From: Solicoccozyma terricola
Taxonomy: Eukaryota; Basidiomycota; Tremellomycetes; Filobasidiales; Piskurozymaceae
DNA length: 64,000 bases
Direction of reading: 5' to 3'
Assembly (NCBI GenBank): GCA_001600875.1
Contig: BCLD01000007.1
Coordinates: 623,290 to 687,289, forward strand
Of the stretch, positions 1-10,632 are shown piece after piece. A program made the translations under genes and the position numbers. The first letter of the stretch is position 1. Each line of letters opens with the position of its first letter. A model generated the notes under the pieces. That model was given only the letters and a program-made list of their open reading frames with translations, was not told the origin of the DNA and made no database searches.

Positions 1-1393
1 GGTGATTGTTCAGCCCAAAGATACCGACATCGAGGGTAAAGGATGAAAAGAAAAAACTGACATTCGCATAGACATGGGATCCAGGAGTCGGCCATAGACC
101 ATGACTTCCTGCAGCCGAATAAGCAATGGGTCTACCATCGAATTTCGGAGCGTCTTCCCATCTCATTGTGCTGTGAAGATCGCATGGCAGGATGAGCGGT
201 AGTCGTACGACTTGCTGAGTGTCATCTGAACCTACCCTTCACCAAGTGCCAGCGATTCTTGATGTACGACTGAATGAACAAGCATTGTCAGGACCATGCC
301 TTGGGGACTGAAAAAGATGCTTACCGTAATCGACCGAATGACCAGTGCCGTTGATAGTTCGTACGCGGAGATGCTGAGATATTCAAGAAATCAAATCAGT
401 CGAGAGTCAAGAAACACCGTCCGACTTCAGCTTACTTCCCAGTCGCCAACATCTACATGAAACATACACACAGTCACATACACACAATCGTCAGCGTTCC
501 TCGTTAGAACTTTACAGCAAACAACAACCCAGCCACAATACTCACGATTCCCCAAAATGCCAAAAGGTCCCACCTGTTTCCCTAAATTGTAAGGATAAAA
601 CGTCCAATAAAATAAATCCTATCATCTCACTTCCCATCACTCAGCACCCAAAAGCAACATCAAAACTCCCTCCGAACCAAACTTACGACGACTCCATCAT
701 CTTTCGTCACATGAAAGCCATAAATAGATTCCTTCACCAGCGGTCTCACCTTCCTTTTCCCTCTCAATTCCTCCCAATTTGGTCCATGGAGATACACCGA
801 GTCTTCAGATAGATCAGGTTGGGCATTTCGATCTTCGGAGATGGAGAGGTAAGTTGATCGGCCGGAGAGAGGTAGATGGGATAATGAGGAGGAATTCAAG
901 GGTGGTTTTGGGTACTGTGGATAGGAAAGGTAAATTTGGCATATCAAGGGAGCGCCGCGTGGACATACCTCCTTGTGAGACTCATTATGGCTGTCCAGCA
1001 GCTGTCAGGTCGAACGATGTTAGCTCCTGGCGCTATTGGCACCCCAGCCGGCCCTCGAACTCACCTGATAATGAGGAAACATATATTCCACGGAAGAAGG
1101 AAAATACTCCTCCAACGAGCTATAACAAAACTGATCAGCTTTGGCTACCTGGAAAGCTAACGTTGATTTAATTTACCTCAGATATATAACAGGAGCGAAA
1201 TCATTCAATAGCTTGACCATATCTTGGTTCATGTCATTGATGCTCGGTATGCGGTTCAAGTCGAGATTGGACGTCGGAACTGCTGATATGGAAGTGGTGG
1301 TCACAAGGACAAGAAGAATCCTAAGCTGTTGTCCAGAGGTAAGCCCTCAGCACGGAGATGGTCATGGATGACAGAGGCACTCACGGTCAACAT
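1..1393 (-). CDS. VPS62: VPS62-family (DUF946) protein, 3' end outside window
   Basis: The gene runs leftward and is cut by the window start. The first exon encodes MLT at 1391-1393 and is joined to a hydrophobic stretch LRILLVLVTTTSISA, which together look like a signal peptide. Spliced exons then give APVIYL, EEYFPSSVEYMFPHYQ, VYLHGPNWEELRGKRKV, a FYPYNLGK segment, VGDWEH, and a block with RPIAYSAAGSHG followed by PTPGSHVYAN. The order of these blocks (APxxYL, YFPSS, NLG, GNxVGDWEH, YSAxGSH) is that of the Vps62 family. In yeast this family is linked to sorting of vacuolar carboxypeptidase; its biochemistry is unknown to me. At least six short introns are needed. It shares a 358-bp divergent promoter with the gene at 1752. 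The family call is firm; the exact exon ends are hand-drawn. Confidence 0.85.
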
Positions 1394-1751
1394 CGCGGAC
1401 TGTTGTAGCTGTGGCAAAATGCAGAGATGTCCTTGACACTTTGAGCTACGCGATAGTTGCGTAACCTGATCTACCACATGTAGATTTTTGGGGCACGTCA
1501 GATTCGATAGCAACGATGTCGATGGTGATGGCGATGGGATGGCGATGGTGATGGTTGACGATGGATGGCCTAGGTCCTTTACAGGACAGTTTGATATATC
1601 CTACACCGGAATGACTTGGATAGATCCATCCACATTAAACATTCGTCACCGCACAGCCGGGCTAAGCATCCCGCAGAGTAATAAATAAAGACGGCGACGA
1701 CTACTGGCTCACGTTCAGCGTCCTCACTCCACCATTTCACCATTCCCCACA
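1394..1751. promoter_or_regulatory. Divergent intergenic region, VPS62 / gene at 1752
   Basis: Non-coding interval between two divergent starts. It contains a degenerate GATGGC/GATGGT simple repeat at about 1517-1566 and nothing else that I can interpret. It presumably carries both promoters and 5' UTRs. Confidence 0.5.
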
Positions 1752-2870
1752 ATGTCCTACCGTCCGCCACCGGAAGACAAAGACCCTGGATCCGTAAAGT
1801 CCCTTCTCTCCATCCTCAGAGCGCAACAGGATGCTCCACAGCCTCCAAGTCAACCCTCACGAGCAGCTCAGAGACAAACAACGGCACCGAGATACCCGTG
1901 GTTGCCTCAGCCTCGACAGGACGAGGTTGCCGTCCCATCCAATCAGGATTTACAGAGTTTGCTGGCTGCACTGAATCCAACAACTTCTGGTGCTCCCTCC
2001 AAGCCAACGATTCAGCACTTTGCAGCTGCGGCGTCTCCCATGTCTCATCATGAACGATCTACTCCCTCTACACCGTCGCAACCTACAACTGCTTCTTTTG
2101 CAGCGTCACAACCTACAACAGCACTTTCTGCACCACCGTCACAACCTAAAACTGCTTCTTTTACAACGTCGCAACCTACAACTGCGCCAATTGCAACATC
2201 GCTACCTACAACCAAACCTAAATCAGACAGGTTCCAAAGCTCGGTTGGCCATCGTACACTACCACTCAATAAAGCACTACCACTCGTCGCATCTCTGCTC
2301 GCCGACGATACAGTGCTCCTTGAAGTGAAGAAAGTAAGGCCATTATCTTCCTCGTTCATCGGACGCTCGCCTTCCCTAATGCTGCACTGTTTTCCCAGCT
2401 CAAATCCCAGCAAGAGGCTTTGGAGAAGACACTTTGGAAGAAAAGGCAAGATATCCTGGTGCAACATGCGAAACGGCTGGAAGGGTCATTACATACGTAA
2501 GTAAAGGTTCGATTCAGGATTCTTGATGATTTTAAACTCATCTTAGTACTCGTCCAGTGCACGAATACTGGGAGCCAAGACCATCTCCGCTCAAGAAGAA
2601 AAAGTGAGCGAATGCCCATTCATGGAGGAATGCCATTCCCATTGATTTCTATCCCCCCTCCAGGTTCAGAAAGCCTGGCTTGATCGTACGCTCTCCACAT
2701 TCTACACCAAAGAATGTCTTCCTGCGTTCGATGCTCGACACCGTGAGCAATTGCTTGCACTCCAAGAGCTTGGAATACCAGGCCTGGGAGAAGATGATGG
2801 TGATGAGAAGACCGTTGCAAAACGTCGTCGTATCATGGATTTTATTGATGGGATGGTATCGGACAACTGA
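1752..2870 (+). CDS. Unrecognised protein with repeat-rich N-terminus and charged C-terminus
   Basis: I do not recognise this protein. The start at 1752 gives MSYRPPPEDKDPGSVKSLL. Residues about 30-165 are rich in Pro, Gln, Ser and Thr, with degenerate repeats around QPTTA (about 2078-2215). Splicing out 2333-2398 joins a Lys/Glu-rich segment (ALEKTLWKKRQDILVQHAKR) that may form a helix or coiled coil. Two further introns lead into VQKAWLDRTLSTFYTKECLP, an IPGLGEDD block and a final basic RRRIMDFIDGMVSDN with a TGA stop at 2868. The C-terminal third is compositionally ordinary and looks like the conserved part. A decayed copy of it lies just downstream (2950-3130). No enzymatic motif is visible. 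Confidence 0.65.
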
Positions 2871-2944
2871 AGCAGCAGGATGCAAGCGATAGAATGGCAC
2901 AAAGCACACCCACTTCATGGCTCATCAATCAATGCCTTGGAGTT

Positions 2945-3130
2945 CTTAACCACGCCGCTCGAGTCATTCATCTTGGAGACAGGACGTGGCACCTGTAACC
3001 GCACAACGACATCGATCACTGTCTACGGTTCGGCATATCGCAATACCAGGCCTGGGAGAAGACAATAGCAACGAAAATACCCATGCTACGGACTTTATCA
3101 ATGGGATGGACCCTGGACAACTGGATAGAT
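2945..3130 (+). pseudogene. Decayed duplicate of the 3' end of the gene at 1752
   Basis: Reading forward from about 2986, this stretch translates as VTAQRHRSLSTVRHIAIPGLGEDN, then ATDFINGM. That lines up with FDARHREQL...GIPGLGEDD...MDFIDGM from the last exon of the preceding gene (about 2730-2868). At DNA level the core caataccaggcctgggagaag is almost identical in both. The copy lacks the upstream exons and has lost the RRR segment, so it is best read as a short, diverged tandem duplication lying in the 3' flank between two convergent genes. It could be a transcribed 3' UTR piece. Confidence 0.7.
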
Positions 3131-3165
3131 GGGACTCTAAGGGATACAATGGTTCCAAGTCACAC

Positions 3166-4580
3166 TTAGGCTACAATGCCCGCATTGCCATTGACCAACG
3201 CCTCAACCTTCTTGACAACGCCATTGACGCCGTTCAGCTTGGATGACTGGGCGTTGTTGGACGAGACCTTTCCGTAACCGCCAGAGTTATCGCCAGCTTC
3301 TACCTCGAGTTGTCGTTCGATAGCGGCGAGAGATGCGACCTCGTTCTCAATCCAGCCTTTGGTAGTAGATGGGCAAGGAGGGAGGGGTTTACGTCCAAGG
3401 GAGGAGGATTCGGGGAGACCGTTGTGATAAGTTGTAGCGTACTGTCGTGCAATGTAACGGTGTCAGCTACGGGCGCGATGCGGGGACATTGACAATCTTT
3501 GTAGATCACGCTTATTCACCTTGACACCAGTGATACCACCTTTACCGAGCGCCCATTCGGCCCTCGAAATCTCTCCAGCCAACTTTGTAGCCTCGGCCGT
3601 CTTACCGGCTTGGAACAACTCCATAGCCTTGACACAAGCTCGCGGTGCAACATTGCCCATACCAGTAATGCAACCATCCGCTCCGACCACCAACGCCGAC
3701 AACAGGTAGTCTGAAGCACCACCCAACACAGCAAAAGACGAGCCAAAAGTTTCTTTCAAACTTGAAAGTCTGGCGATCTTGCCGAGATTGTGATCGGTAT
3801 GTTTGATGCCGGCGATGTTGGGATGTACCGCGAGTTTTTGCAGGAGGTCAGTGTCCATGTCGATACCGCTGCAGACTCCTGGGTAAGAGTAGATAAGGAC
3901 TGGCACAGGAGACGCATCGGCGACCTAACAGAACAGGAGCGTGACGAAGAAAAGGAAAACCCCCCGAGCATGAGTATTTCACACATCTGACTTTCGTACA
4001 ACGCAGCTACTCACATCCTCGAAGAACGACTGTAACGTCTGCGGAGTCATGGCAGGAGCGTAGTAGCTAGGCGGGAGGACAAGAGCGAACTCTCCGCCGC
4101 TTTGGAAAGCGTCTTGGCAAAGCTCGATGGCCTGAGCGGTAGACTGAGCTCCGACAGTACCCACGATGACGGGTCCAGCGTTGTGAACACGGTCAAGGGC
4201 CGCTCGGGTCGTTGACGTGATCTGCGGAGGAAAGAGAGAGGGGGGAAGGTGGAGGGAATGAGCTCGGGCGATCGATGTAGCGTAAGCGAAACGCAGGGCA
4301 AGACTAACGATGTTTCGCTCCTCCCGGGTCAAGGTAACAGCTTCACCGGTACTTCCTTGCACGGTAACACCGGCCACGCCCGCCTTGCCCAACCATTCGA
4401 TGTGTTTGGTGTAGGTCTCGACGTCAAGCTCCTGAGCTGCAGTGGGTTTGAAGAAGGTGACGGTCGGCTAGCAGGCGAAAACCGCAGTCAGATGAGGAAA
4501 TCGTCTATACTTTGGCCAGGGAAACTTACGACGTAGATACCACCTGGGAGGGTCTTGCGAGGGCTGGCAACTGCTGGCAT
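3166..4580 (-). CDS. DapA-superfamily (class I) aldolase
   Basis: Schiff-base aldolase of the dihydrodipicolinate synthase / N-acetylneuraminate lyase / 2-keto-3-deoxy-sugar-acid aldolase superfamily. Exon 1 (4530-4580) encodes MPAVASPRKTLPGGIYV. Spliced exons give PTVTFFKP, the signature GSTGEAVTLTREER, LVLPPSYYAPAMTP, the YSYPGVCSGID loop with the catalytic tyrosine region, and AGIKHTDHN with the Schiff-base lysine. A C-terminal extension ends NGNAGIVA with TAA at 3166-3168. Four introns are supported. Fungal relatives include 4-hydroxy-2-oxoglutarate aldolase-like enzymes and the L-threo-3-deoxy-hexulosonate aldolase of galacturonate catabolism; sequence alone does not choose among substrates. 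No mitochondrial presequence is obvious. It diverges from the BNR-repeat hydrolase gene at 5163, which suggests sugar or sugar-acid catabolism. Confidence 0.92.
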
Positions 4581-5162
4581 TGTGAGTGGACAAGAAAAGG
4601 ACTGAGGGAGCTGGATGATACTGGAAGCGGGGCTGGGAGATTGGGACGTTGAGATGGTCGCACAAGACTTGGTCTGAAGCATGTCTGCCTCTTAAACAGA
4701 AACCAAGCCCGGCGAAACACTGGAGGGGCGAGCCGATCAACTCTAGGCAACCAATTCACCGCTCGGGCCGATTCCGAGGGCACCTCGTGAGCATCAAAGG
4801 TCGGTAAAGATCGGGTACAGACCGCTTTGACACTGCTGCCATAGTCACATATGGATGTGTAGGGTGGGAGTGTAGAAGCATTGCTAGTCCCATGATGTAG
4901 GTCCCGACTGCCAAGGAGTTTCAGGCGTGAAGTAAGAGAAGACTTGTCGTCAGGCTAATGCCGCATCAAGCTCGGGTCAACGATTACCAGGTGACTAAAC
5001 CTTGCTATCCGGGTTGTAAGCCGTATCCTTACAGCTCGGGAGAAGCTCGGGGCGTCGGTCGATGATCCCGTCCGTTGTATGCTGCAGATGTTCATAACCG
5101 ATATCAGATTCGCTGAAGCGTTTACCAGAATGCATGTAGGGTGCGGTGTCGTGCGTCCCAAC
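4581..5162. promoter_or_regulatory. Shared divergent promoter, aldolase / BNR hydrolase
   Basis: 582 bp between two divergent starts. It holds two inverted CGG pairs spaced by seven bases (CGG-N7-CCG at 4764-4776 and 4812-4824), the second preceded by a direct CGG at 4802. Such triplets are the half-sites of Zn2Cys6 factors, one of which is encoded nearby at 6463-9957. Binding is inferred only. Confidence 0.4.
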
Positions 5163-6407
5163 ATGTCTATTAAAAACTTCGTTGTCCTCGACGACCCCAG
5201 ACAGCCTGAAGTCCATGCTAGCACTGTCGTCGTGCATCCAGACACTGGTATTGTGAGCAGTGCTTGGTTTGGAGGCACCAAAGAGGGTCATGGCGACACG
5301 AAAATCTGGTGAGGGGTGATGTGAATTTCCAAATGATACTTTGTTCTTACAACGGCTTAGTCTGCCAGGTTCACCCAACAGAACACAGAGGGCGAGTGGT
5401 CACACCCTCGAGTTGTGGCTTCTGCTCCAGATGTACCCCACTGGAACCCAGTTCTGTTCTATACTCCATCCTCCAGTACCCTGCATCTCTTCTACAAAGT
5501 TGGTACCCCAATCCCTGTCTGGCGGACCATGTCGAAGATCTCATCGGACCACGGCAAGACATGGTCGTCTCCCGTCGAGTTGGTAGAAGGGGATAATACC
5601 GGTGGCAGAGGTCCAGTCAAGAATCCACTGTTAGTGCTCCAGAATGGAGATTGGGTCGCAGGGGCGTCGAAAGAGGTAACACTTGAGATAGACGGAGCTG
5701 GCACAGAAAAGGGGCTGTGGGATTGTTTCACAGACGTTGCGCCAGCTGGACCTCAACAGGGTTCGGTTTGGTTGCGATCGCCTGCCGTCCCATTGCCCCT
5801 TGATCGGGACACCCCTGGCTCTTCCTTTCAAGGACCAGGTATCATTCAACCCACTCTCTGGCAGACCCCCAAGGATGTTACGGGAACGACTGCATCTCCA
5901 AGCTCAGTTCATATGCTCACTCGCTCTTCCTCTGGGTGGATCATGCGTTCAGACTCGACGGACGGCGGCAGAACATGGTCTCCAGCTTATCCAACACCCC
6001 TACCTAACAACAATTCGGGTCTATGCCTCGCTTACCTCTCACCACAACGATTCACCTCTCTCTTATCTGAAGAATTCGCCGATGCTCGTCAGAACGGTCG
6101 AGTATACATCGCTCATAACCCCAACTCTGGCAATTGGGGTGCGCGAACGCCTCTGATCATCAGTATCTCGGACGATCAGGGTGAGACTTGGAAGACTTGG
6201 CGGACTCTGGAGGATCTAAAGCCTCCGGAAGGGTATGCAGGTATTGTAGCAAAGGAGACTGGGATCGTGAGTGATGGAACGGCAGAGTTCTCTTACCCTA
6301 CCGTTGTTCCCACTGCGGAAGGTGATGAAGTGGGCGTGTGGTGTTCATACACATGGCAAAGAAAGGGGATCGTGGTCACTAAGTTGCTGGAAGGAGATCG
6401 CCTGTAG
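5163..6407 (+). CDS. BNR/Asp-box sialidase-like glycoside hydrolase
   Basis: Two exons, 5163-5308 and 5369-6407, separated by a 60-nt GT-AG intron, give a 394-residue protein. I chose the start MSIKNFVVLDD rather than the in-frame ATG 84 bp upstream, because the upstream residues are not family-like. Asp-box (SxDxGxTW) motifs are clear: SSDHGKTWS, STDGGRTWS and SDDQGETWK, with further degenerate ones. Conserved blocks include EVHASTVV, SAWFGGTKEG, RGPVKNPL, GIIQPTLWQ, PLPNNNSGL and FSYPTVV. This is the six-bladed beta-propeller family of predicted neuraminidases (BNR_2 type). No signal peptide is visible, so it is probably intracellular. True sialidase activity is unproven; other uronic-acid or rhamnose-linked activities occur in related propellers. 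It diverges from the DapA-type aldolase and converges on the Zn2Cys6 gene. Confidence 0.9.
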
Positions 6408-6462
6408 TGCATCGCATTGTATCGATACAACGCTGAATTTCCATGTGTTCTGACTAGCCACA

Positions 6463-9400
6463 TCATGTCCACCCAAAGTCCACGGTCGGGTCGTTGTTGA
6501 AAAGGTAGGCAAGATAGTCTTGCTGAAGCTCCAAAGGGTTGTGAAGGTTGAACTCCTGCTCGTTGAGAAACAGCATGCTGAGATAGCATTGCAACCCGGT
6601 CAGAACGATATTGTCTTCACCTACGCCTGCGGTGACTCACGGATCTGGGAATACAATCGGATCATCCATGTCGTGCTGATACATTGAAGAAAGATTGGTG
6701 AATCCAGCAGCTCGGCTGACCTCTCTGCGAACGCGCGAGAAATCTTGTTGAGCGCTGTATCTTCCGACAGGAGACTAGACACTCGACCCATTCTCACCTG
6801 ATTAGCTTCGCCAGAGCGGTCAGCAACCTAGTCGAACTCTTGTCCGATCTTTCCGCCGCATCTGCAAGGAGGCATTGTCAGCTTCGTACAAGCAGCTCGG
6901 AGTACCACTAGACTGACCGATAGCTTGCTGGAGGTTGTGGCGGATAACACCATTGTCGATTTTCGGTCGGTGTTGTGCCACGCGAAGGAGAAAGAGGGCG
7001 GCGTGCGCAAGGGTGATGGATAAGTACTATCTCTCTATCATCAGCACAGGGAATTCTTTGTCTCGTTGATTTAACACTCACGTCAACAGCGTAGCACATT
7101 GCTTGATCCTGTAGGGAAGCATCATAATGCGTCTGAATGATCGCGGTGGCTGCGGCTATTGCTTTGTCCAACCCGGTCTCCTCCATTCGGTTCGGACTGG
7201 AGAAGTGGAAGGTGGAAGATTCTCGATCTGTCGACCTGATAGCGGACGGAGGTGGCGAAGTCCTAGGACGAAGAAGCACGCTGTTCACACAGAGTCGGAC
7301 GTGGTCGCAGCATAGCTTGGCGTTGCGACTGGATCCGTGTAGGAAAGGAGCGTACGGCGCATTCTGCATTGAGCGTTGGGGTTCAGCCTAGGGTCATCGC
7401 GAGCTCGATCAATGCGGCCACCCAGACTCACCGACCAGACCCACGATCGACACCATTGATCCAGGCGTTGATTCAGGTCCATGACCGTCGCAGCCATACT
7501 CATATCCTCCGCGTCCGACACCTCAGCCTCCAGACGCATTGCATCGACCGACCGTATCCAATCACGAGATATTTGCATCAACTGAGCTTGACTGGCAATG
7601 TAGTAGTCACCTGCCTGTGCGCTCAAGAAATCGTAAGCACCAGCCGATAGGGGCGTGAGTGGTCGCGAAGCGAGGACGGAAAGGAATTGGGTTGTATCGA
7701 GTGCTTCCATGATTGGCTGAGAGGGTGGACGGCCGAAACCAAGGCTTAACAGACAATCGAAACTGGGGAGGTAGGACGAATGTTTGAGAAGGATGGTTCT
7801 CGCTCAAACCGATAAACTCCAAACTTACGCCGATAAACACAGCCACGTCCTGCGTCTAGCCATGAACTTCCCTTTCCTCAGTTCCCCTTCTTCTCCTGGA
7901 GGGAATTGCGGATCTTGCGCCAACTTCTTGTCATCCAAATGCAGACCCAGTCGCCTCGACATGCGGAAAGCGTGGCCTGTCAATACCCAAGAATCCGGAC
8001 CTCCGCCAGCGGAATGGAGACCCCAACCAGCGAGCAATAATGTCGCCTGAACGTCCGACAATGAATGCTGCTTCCTTAGAAGACTGCGTGAGAGGTGATC
8101 TTCGGCTATCATGACCATCTGGACGTAGGCATCCTCCACAACGGAAGGTACACCATTATGCTGTGTCTCGCCAAAGTCAAGGGAGCCATCGTGAAAGTAG
8201 GAGGAGAATCGCGCTGCTACAGCCACGATACACGAGAATAGGAAAGGGGATTTTTCTCGAATGACTTTGTGAGCATCGCGTTGATCGCTCAGATCGACAA
8301 CAGGGAGGAAGGAGTGCAAATGAGAGGAATAGCTGGAGAGAGATGGAGAGATGGAGAGATGTCAATCTCCCTAACTCGCGCAATTTATTCTGGGGCGTTG
8401 TCGCTACTTACTGATCAAAGAGCATTGAGGCAGTTGCCTCCGTGATGACCCCAAGTTTTACCGGCTCATCCCTTGCACCATACCTCGGTCTAAGCGGTGT
8501 CGATGGTGATCGACGCAAACCATCCAATTGCGCGGAAACATCCCCATCCTCTGCCCCTGGCTCCGGTGACGCCCTCCTCGATTGTTCACGATTATCCCAA
8601 ACTCTCGGATTGAATGTAATTGCTTTGAAAGGGGGACTAAATCGGGATGAGGGTGCGATCGCTGCTTTGAGGCGACTTTCAGGTGATGGACCTGAGATTT
8701 TGCTCTCCGTGGTCCCATTGAGACGAGCGACGGAAGCGGGTGAAAGACCGGTGGGCATGAGTTGTCGAGCTCCATCTGAGAATGGATTTGATGGAGCTGA
8801 ATGAGGAAGTGAATTCGATGGACTGGGTAGCTGACCAGCGTCGAATAATGATTGGATGTCTCGCATAGAGGAAGCACTGGTGGTACCTTGGCCAGAGTCC
8901 GGTACGGTAAAGTGACTTGGATTTGAATTTTGTCGTTGAGCTGTCTGCGGTTGAGGCGGAGGAAGGTCAGGGTAGCTCGAGCCACTACTGCCAGCTATCG
9001 CTGCCATTTCGTCGAGATACGTGGATGGTCCGGCTACTGCACTCCCGTTGTTAGCGATCATATAGTGCTGATGAAGGGAGCTTCTAAGCTGGGTGGGTGG
9101 TTCGGACCTCGCGAAAGAAGCTTTTCGTTCATTTGACAGAACACCATTACGCCAGTCTCCTGTTACTACTTCGTTGTGGTTTGATGCCATCGAGATGTGA
9201 TCAATAGGCTTGTAGGTGTCGATATGGGAAGCCGTCGGTTGGCCCGAAGAGGATTGCGGTGTTATCAAACTCGTAGAGAAAGGCGCATTCATACCGCTAA
9301 CCCGAGAAGGAGGAGGAGGTTGTATCTGTACATTCTGCTGTTGATTAGCTCCTCCTCCCATGTTAGCCAGGATCGCTGCCATCGTATTCTCGATGGCAGC

Positions 9401-9957
9401 GAACCTATCATTCAATGCCAACGCTGGATCCGACTTGTTCTGCGATGGTCGTTCGAAATCACATTGCATTCCATGTTTGATGCATCTTTTGCATGGATGA
9501 CCACCTAGACACCGTAGCTATCGAAATTCTGCTGGTTCAGCCACCACTGGACGGACTTTTCTTTTTGGAGAAACATTTAACCAGCCAAATACACCTCACC
9601 CACCTTATGCTTCCTACACCCTACACAAGCTTGAGCTGCTCTTTTCACCTTGACCTTATCTTCTTGATCACTGTGATCTCTGATGGGACCCGACGCAGGT
9701 TGTCTCCTCGCATCGCTAGTATTGAATCCACTTGCTGACTGTAATCCATCCTCATCCGACGGTGGCGATCCACCTCGACGATCATAAGATCGCTTCGAAT
9801 TAGTAGAGTAGGTAGACATTCCTGCTGGCGCATTTCCAGAGCTAGATACTGATCTGCCTGCTGGACTGGAATGCTGCATTGGTTAGCAGACTTTTGTTGA
9901 GGTGAGCGAGATGGAAAGTTCCCGGATATCAAAAGGATGTATGTTTACTTTCGCCAT
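6463..9957 (-). CDS. Zn2Cys6 transcription factor with fungal-specific domain
   Basis: Likely start MAK at 9955-9957 is spliced to HSSPAGRSVSSSG; an alternative ATG at 9879 (MQHSSPAG) would avoid that intron. The binuclear cluster is split by an intron and reads ACVGCRKHK then LRCLGGHPCKRCIKHGMQC, with all six cysteines present. A long Ser/Pro/Gln-rich linker follows. Next comes the fungal_trans-type domain: GVITEATASMLFDQ, YSSHLHSFLPVVD, SPFLFSCIVAVAARF, LLLAGWGLHSAGG, FRMSRRLGLH and, after an intron, DCLLSLGFGRPPSQP. The protein ends DPTVDFGWT with TGA at 6463-6465, roughly 900 residues in all. It is nuclear by family. It diverges from the MFS transporter at 10633 across a promoter rich in inverted CGG pairs and converges with the BNR hydrolase, so it is a good candidate for a local pathway regulator. 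Confidence 0.9.
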
Positions 9958-10632
9958 GGAAGGGGGCACCACACGACCAAACTGGGTCGAGAGGTGTGAA
10001 CTGGTGAGGTGACACGTGAAAGTGTTCTTGTGGGACGATAACATGATTAGATGGACTAGAGTCCAGAAATTAGGTAATCCTGCGTCATTTGATCCAAACA
10101 CCACCAACGCAGGATATTCTCTAGGGAAAAGACACAAAAGTCCCTCTGATTAGATTGATCGTAGCAAATGACTCGATGGGCCCAGCAAGGACTCGGTCTG
10201 ATCGACCCGAGTGACCGGCTTGCTTGATCCGAAGCCATCCGAGGCCCACCTCGCTGGCCTCAGCTGCGGAACTGCACTACACCCCTTTTTGGCTTGATGG
10301 CGGCTGAAGCCGGTTGAAGGAGGAAACCACGCAAGAGTGGCAACAAAGTGGGAGTGTGTTTCCCGTCTCCTTACTCGCGCCACGCAGCCGTCGGATAGCC
10401 TCGGGCCGAAATGAGCGGGATCGTATCGATGGAGATTCGTGTCAGACTGCAGCTCGGCAAGTCGCACCAATGGGCCACCCACCCCCGCACCTATAAGACC
10501 TCACCCCGTGGAGATGGGGTCACCATCTCCTTCTCCACACTCTCAATCAAATCCAATACCCCTGATCAAAGACACCATCTATTTCTTCCACCTTCTTAAC
10601 CCTACACCTATACAAGGAACATACCAGACAAC
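9958..10632. promoter_or_regulatory. Divergent promoter with four inverted CGG pairs
   Basis: Between the Zn2Cys6 regulator and the transporter. I see CGG-N10-CCG at 10194-10209 and again at 10216-10231, CGG-N6-CCG at 10301-10312 (inside the palindrome CGGCTGAAGCCG), and CGG-N11-CCG at 10392-10408. A TATA-like ctataag lies at about 10490, 140 bp before the transporter ATG. Spacings of 6, 10 and 11 are used by known Zn2Cys6 dimers (for example Ppr1 N6 and Gal4 N11), but which protein binds here is inference. Confidence 0.5.

Noticed and set aside
2500..2530. tRNA-like B box (ggttcgattca)
   Set aside because: No A box or cloverleaf partner at the right distance; the sequence is part of an intron of the unknown gene. 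No tRNA or rRNA gene was recognised anywhere in the window.
5079..5162. Upstream start for the BNR hydrolase (MLQMFITDIRF)
   Set aside because: The 28 extra residues are unlike the family and lie in the divergent promoter. The ATG at 5163 directly precedes the conserved blade.
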